The notes under the pieces: generated by a model
What the model was told of the DNA's origin: nothing
The model's database searches: none
What the model saw: the letters and a program-made list of their open reading frames with translations, nothing else
Source: Euglena gracilis
Lineage: Eukaryota; Euglenozoa; Euglenophyceae; Euglenales; Euglenaceae
Reading direction: 5' to 3'
DNA: 26,281 nucleotides
Assembly: GCA_900893395.1 (NCBI GenBank)
Contig: CAAHFI010610526.1
Span: 1 to 26,281, forward strand
In this document: positions 24,776 to 26,281 of the stretch, piece by piece
Layout of the letters: each line of letters starts with the position of its first letter
Numbering within the stretch: position 1 is the first letter of the stretch
Position numbers and translations under genes: made by a program

Positions 24776-26250
24776 TTCCAGGAGGCCTCCAAAGTCAGGG
24801 GACCGTTGGTTTCATGATTGTCGTGGTTTAATGGTAAGAAAAACATGCACGCGGGAATGTTGGTTGCAAGAAATGAGCACATTTAGATGGGTGCATTCGA
24901 CCATTCGGGGGATTTACCAGGTCAGCCCAGGTTACCATGTAAAAATGGACCAAATTGGGCCTTACTCCGAGTAACCGAATGGGTGTTCCAGGAGGCCTCC
25001 AAAGTCAGGGGACCCGTTGGTTTCATGATTGTCGTGGTTTAATGGTAAGAAAACATGCAGCGGGAATGTTGGTTGCAAGAAATGAGCACATTTAGATGGG
25101 TGCATTCGACCATTTCCGGGGACGTTTACCAGGTCAGCCCAGGTTACCATGTAAAAATGGACCAAATTGGGCCTTACTCCGAGTAACCGAATGGGTGTTC
25201 CAGGAGGCCTCCAAAGTCAGGGGACCCGTTGGTTTCATGATTGTCGTGGTTTAATGGTAAGAAAACATGCAGCGGGAATGTTGGTTGCAAGAATGAGCAC
25301 ATTTAGATGGGTGCATTCGACCATTTCGGGGGACATTTACCAGGTCAGCCCAGGTTACCGTGTAAAATGGACCAAATTGGGCCTTACTCCGAGTAACCGA
25401 ATGGGTGTTCCAGGAGGCCTCCAAAGTCAGGGGACCCGTTGGTTTTCATGATTGTCGTGGTTTAATGGTAAGAAAACATGCAGCGGAATGTTGGTTGCAA
25501 GAAATGAGCACATTTAGATGGGTGCATTCGACCATTCCGGGGGACGTTTACCAGGTCAGCCCAGGTTACCATGTAAAAATGGACCAAATTGGGCCTTACT
25601 CCGAGTAACGAATGGGTGTTCCAGGAGGCCTCCAAAGTCAGGGGACCCGTTGGTTTCATGATTGTCGTGGTTTAATGGTAAGAAAAACATGCAGCGGGAA
25701 TGTTGGTTGCAAGAAATGAGCACATTTAGATGGTGCATTCGACCATTTCGGGGACTTTACCAGGTCAGCCCAGGTTACCGTGTAAAAATGGACCAAATTG
25801 GGCCTTACTCCGAGTAACCGAATGGGTGTTCCAGGAGGCCTCCAAAGTCAGGGGACCCGTTGGTTTCATGATTGTCGTGGTTTAATGGTAAGAAAAACAT
25901 GCAGCGGAATGTTGGTTGCAAGAAATGAGCACATTTAGATGGGTGCATTCGACCATTCGGGGGACTTTACCAGGTCAGCCCAGGTTACCATGTAAAAATG
26001 GACCAAATTGGGCCTTACTCCGAGTAACCGAATGGGTGTTCCAGGAGGCCTCCAAAGTCAGGGGACCCGTTGGTTTCATGATTGTCGTGGTTTAATGGTA
26101 AGGAAAAACATGCAGCGGGAATGTTGGTTGCAAGAAATGAGCACATTTAGAGTGGTGCATTCGACCATTCGGGGGACGTTTACCAGGTCAGCCCAGGTTA
26201 CCATGTAAAAATGGACCAAATTGGGCCTTACTCCGAGTAACCGAATGGTG

Positions 26251-26281
26251 TTCAGGAGGCCTCCAAAGTCAGGGGACCGTT
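26251..26281. repeat. Partial monomer at the right edge
   Basis: The window ends 31 bases into the next copy. This fragment already has two losses: TTCAGGAGG lacks one C and GGGGACCGTT lacks one C. The array therefore continues beyond the window. Confidence 0.9.

Larger units (their letters stand above)
1..26281. repeat. Satellite DNA array, 213-bp monomer, about 124 copies
   Basis: The whole window is built from one unit repeated head to tail in one orientation. With the phase set at TTCCAGGAGG, monomer starts can be followed from base 1 to 26251 with no interruption. Lengths run from 199 to 213 bp and never exceed 213; 213 is the commonest value. The consensus has 103 G or C among 213 bases. 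No unrelated sequence, inserted transposon, inversion or flanking unique DNA is visible, so both ends are open. Each forward frame of the 213-bp unit contains stops (for example TAA at unit positions 55 and 200, TGA at 41 and 99), so the unit is not coding. Known biology: such arrays are typical of eukaryotic constitutive heterochromatin and centromeres. Chromosomal location and species cannot be inferred, and the family is not one I recognise. Confidence 0.98.
18892..26281. repeat. Right variable zone, 35 monomers plus a partial
   Basis: The zone opens with one full 213-bp copy at 18892 and then becomes mixed, with lengths from 199 to 213 bp. Besides losses like those of the left zone, it has features absent there: loss of A at unit position 140 (GACTTTACC) in 12 copies, A-to-G at the same position (GACGTTTACC) in seven copies, loss of a C giving GAGTAACGAATGG in several copies (also seen in the first monomer of the window), two copies with an 11-base deletion, and one rearranged copy. 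The only insertions I noticed are single bases near 24850, 25443-25446 and 26103, in the last 1.5 kb. Quality or conservation thus falls towards the right edge. Confidence 0.9.

Noticed and set aside
24546-24974. 142-codon plus-strand open frame
   Set aside because: It spans parts of three monomers and is open only because several single-base losses and an 11-base deletion shift the frame; its content is satellite throughout.
1-26281. CRISPR array
   Set aside because: There are no unique spacers; the whole 213-bp unit repeats, which is satellite structure.
1-26281. Transposon, LTR element or rDNA spacer subrepeats
   Set aside because: No terminal repeats, target duplications, coding domains or rRNA sequence are visible. 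A spacer origin cannot be excluded but nothing supports it, and more than 26 kb of it would be unusual.

Overview
The window is one uninterrupted head-to-tail tandem array of a single satellite DNA monomer. It holds no gene, RNA gene or mobile element that I can support. Taking the phase that starts at TTCCAGGAGG, I count 124 complete monomers plus a 31-base partial copy at the right edge. The array runs off both ends, so its true size is unknown. The dominant monomer is 213 bp with about 48% G+C (103 of 213 bases by hand count). All copies lie in the same orientation. I do not recognise the family. An array this long and uniform of about 213 bp units is typical of eukaryotic satellites (centromeric, pericentromeric, subtelomeric or B-chromosomal). 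The sequence gives no clue to the species.

Layout: (1) 1-2731, 13 variable monomers of 208-212 bp with many single-base deletions. (2) 2732-15717, 61 monomers, 54 of 213 bp and seven of 212 bp; apart from one missing C in those seven, they look letter-for-letter identical by eye. (3) 15718-18891, 15 monomers of 211 or 212 bp, all lacking that C and some also lacking a G or an A. (4) 18892-26281, 35 complete monomers of 199-213 bp plus the partial copy. This last stretch has many small deletions, two recurrent A/G/gap sites, two copies of the same 11-base deletion and one locally rearranged copy.

Nothing here works together as a pathway. The points of interest are in the array: a perfect core between degraded ends, a graded change from 213 to 212 bp monomers, variation concentrated in about 12 bases, and a sequence there that matches 8 of the 9 essential positions of the mammalian CENP-B box. 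Most end variants are single-base losses, often in homopolymers, which is also what unpolished ends of a long-read satellite contig look like. Biological and assembly explanations therefore have to be weighed for every variant.
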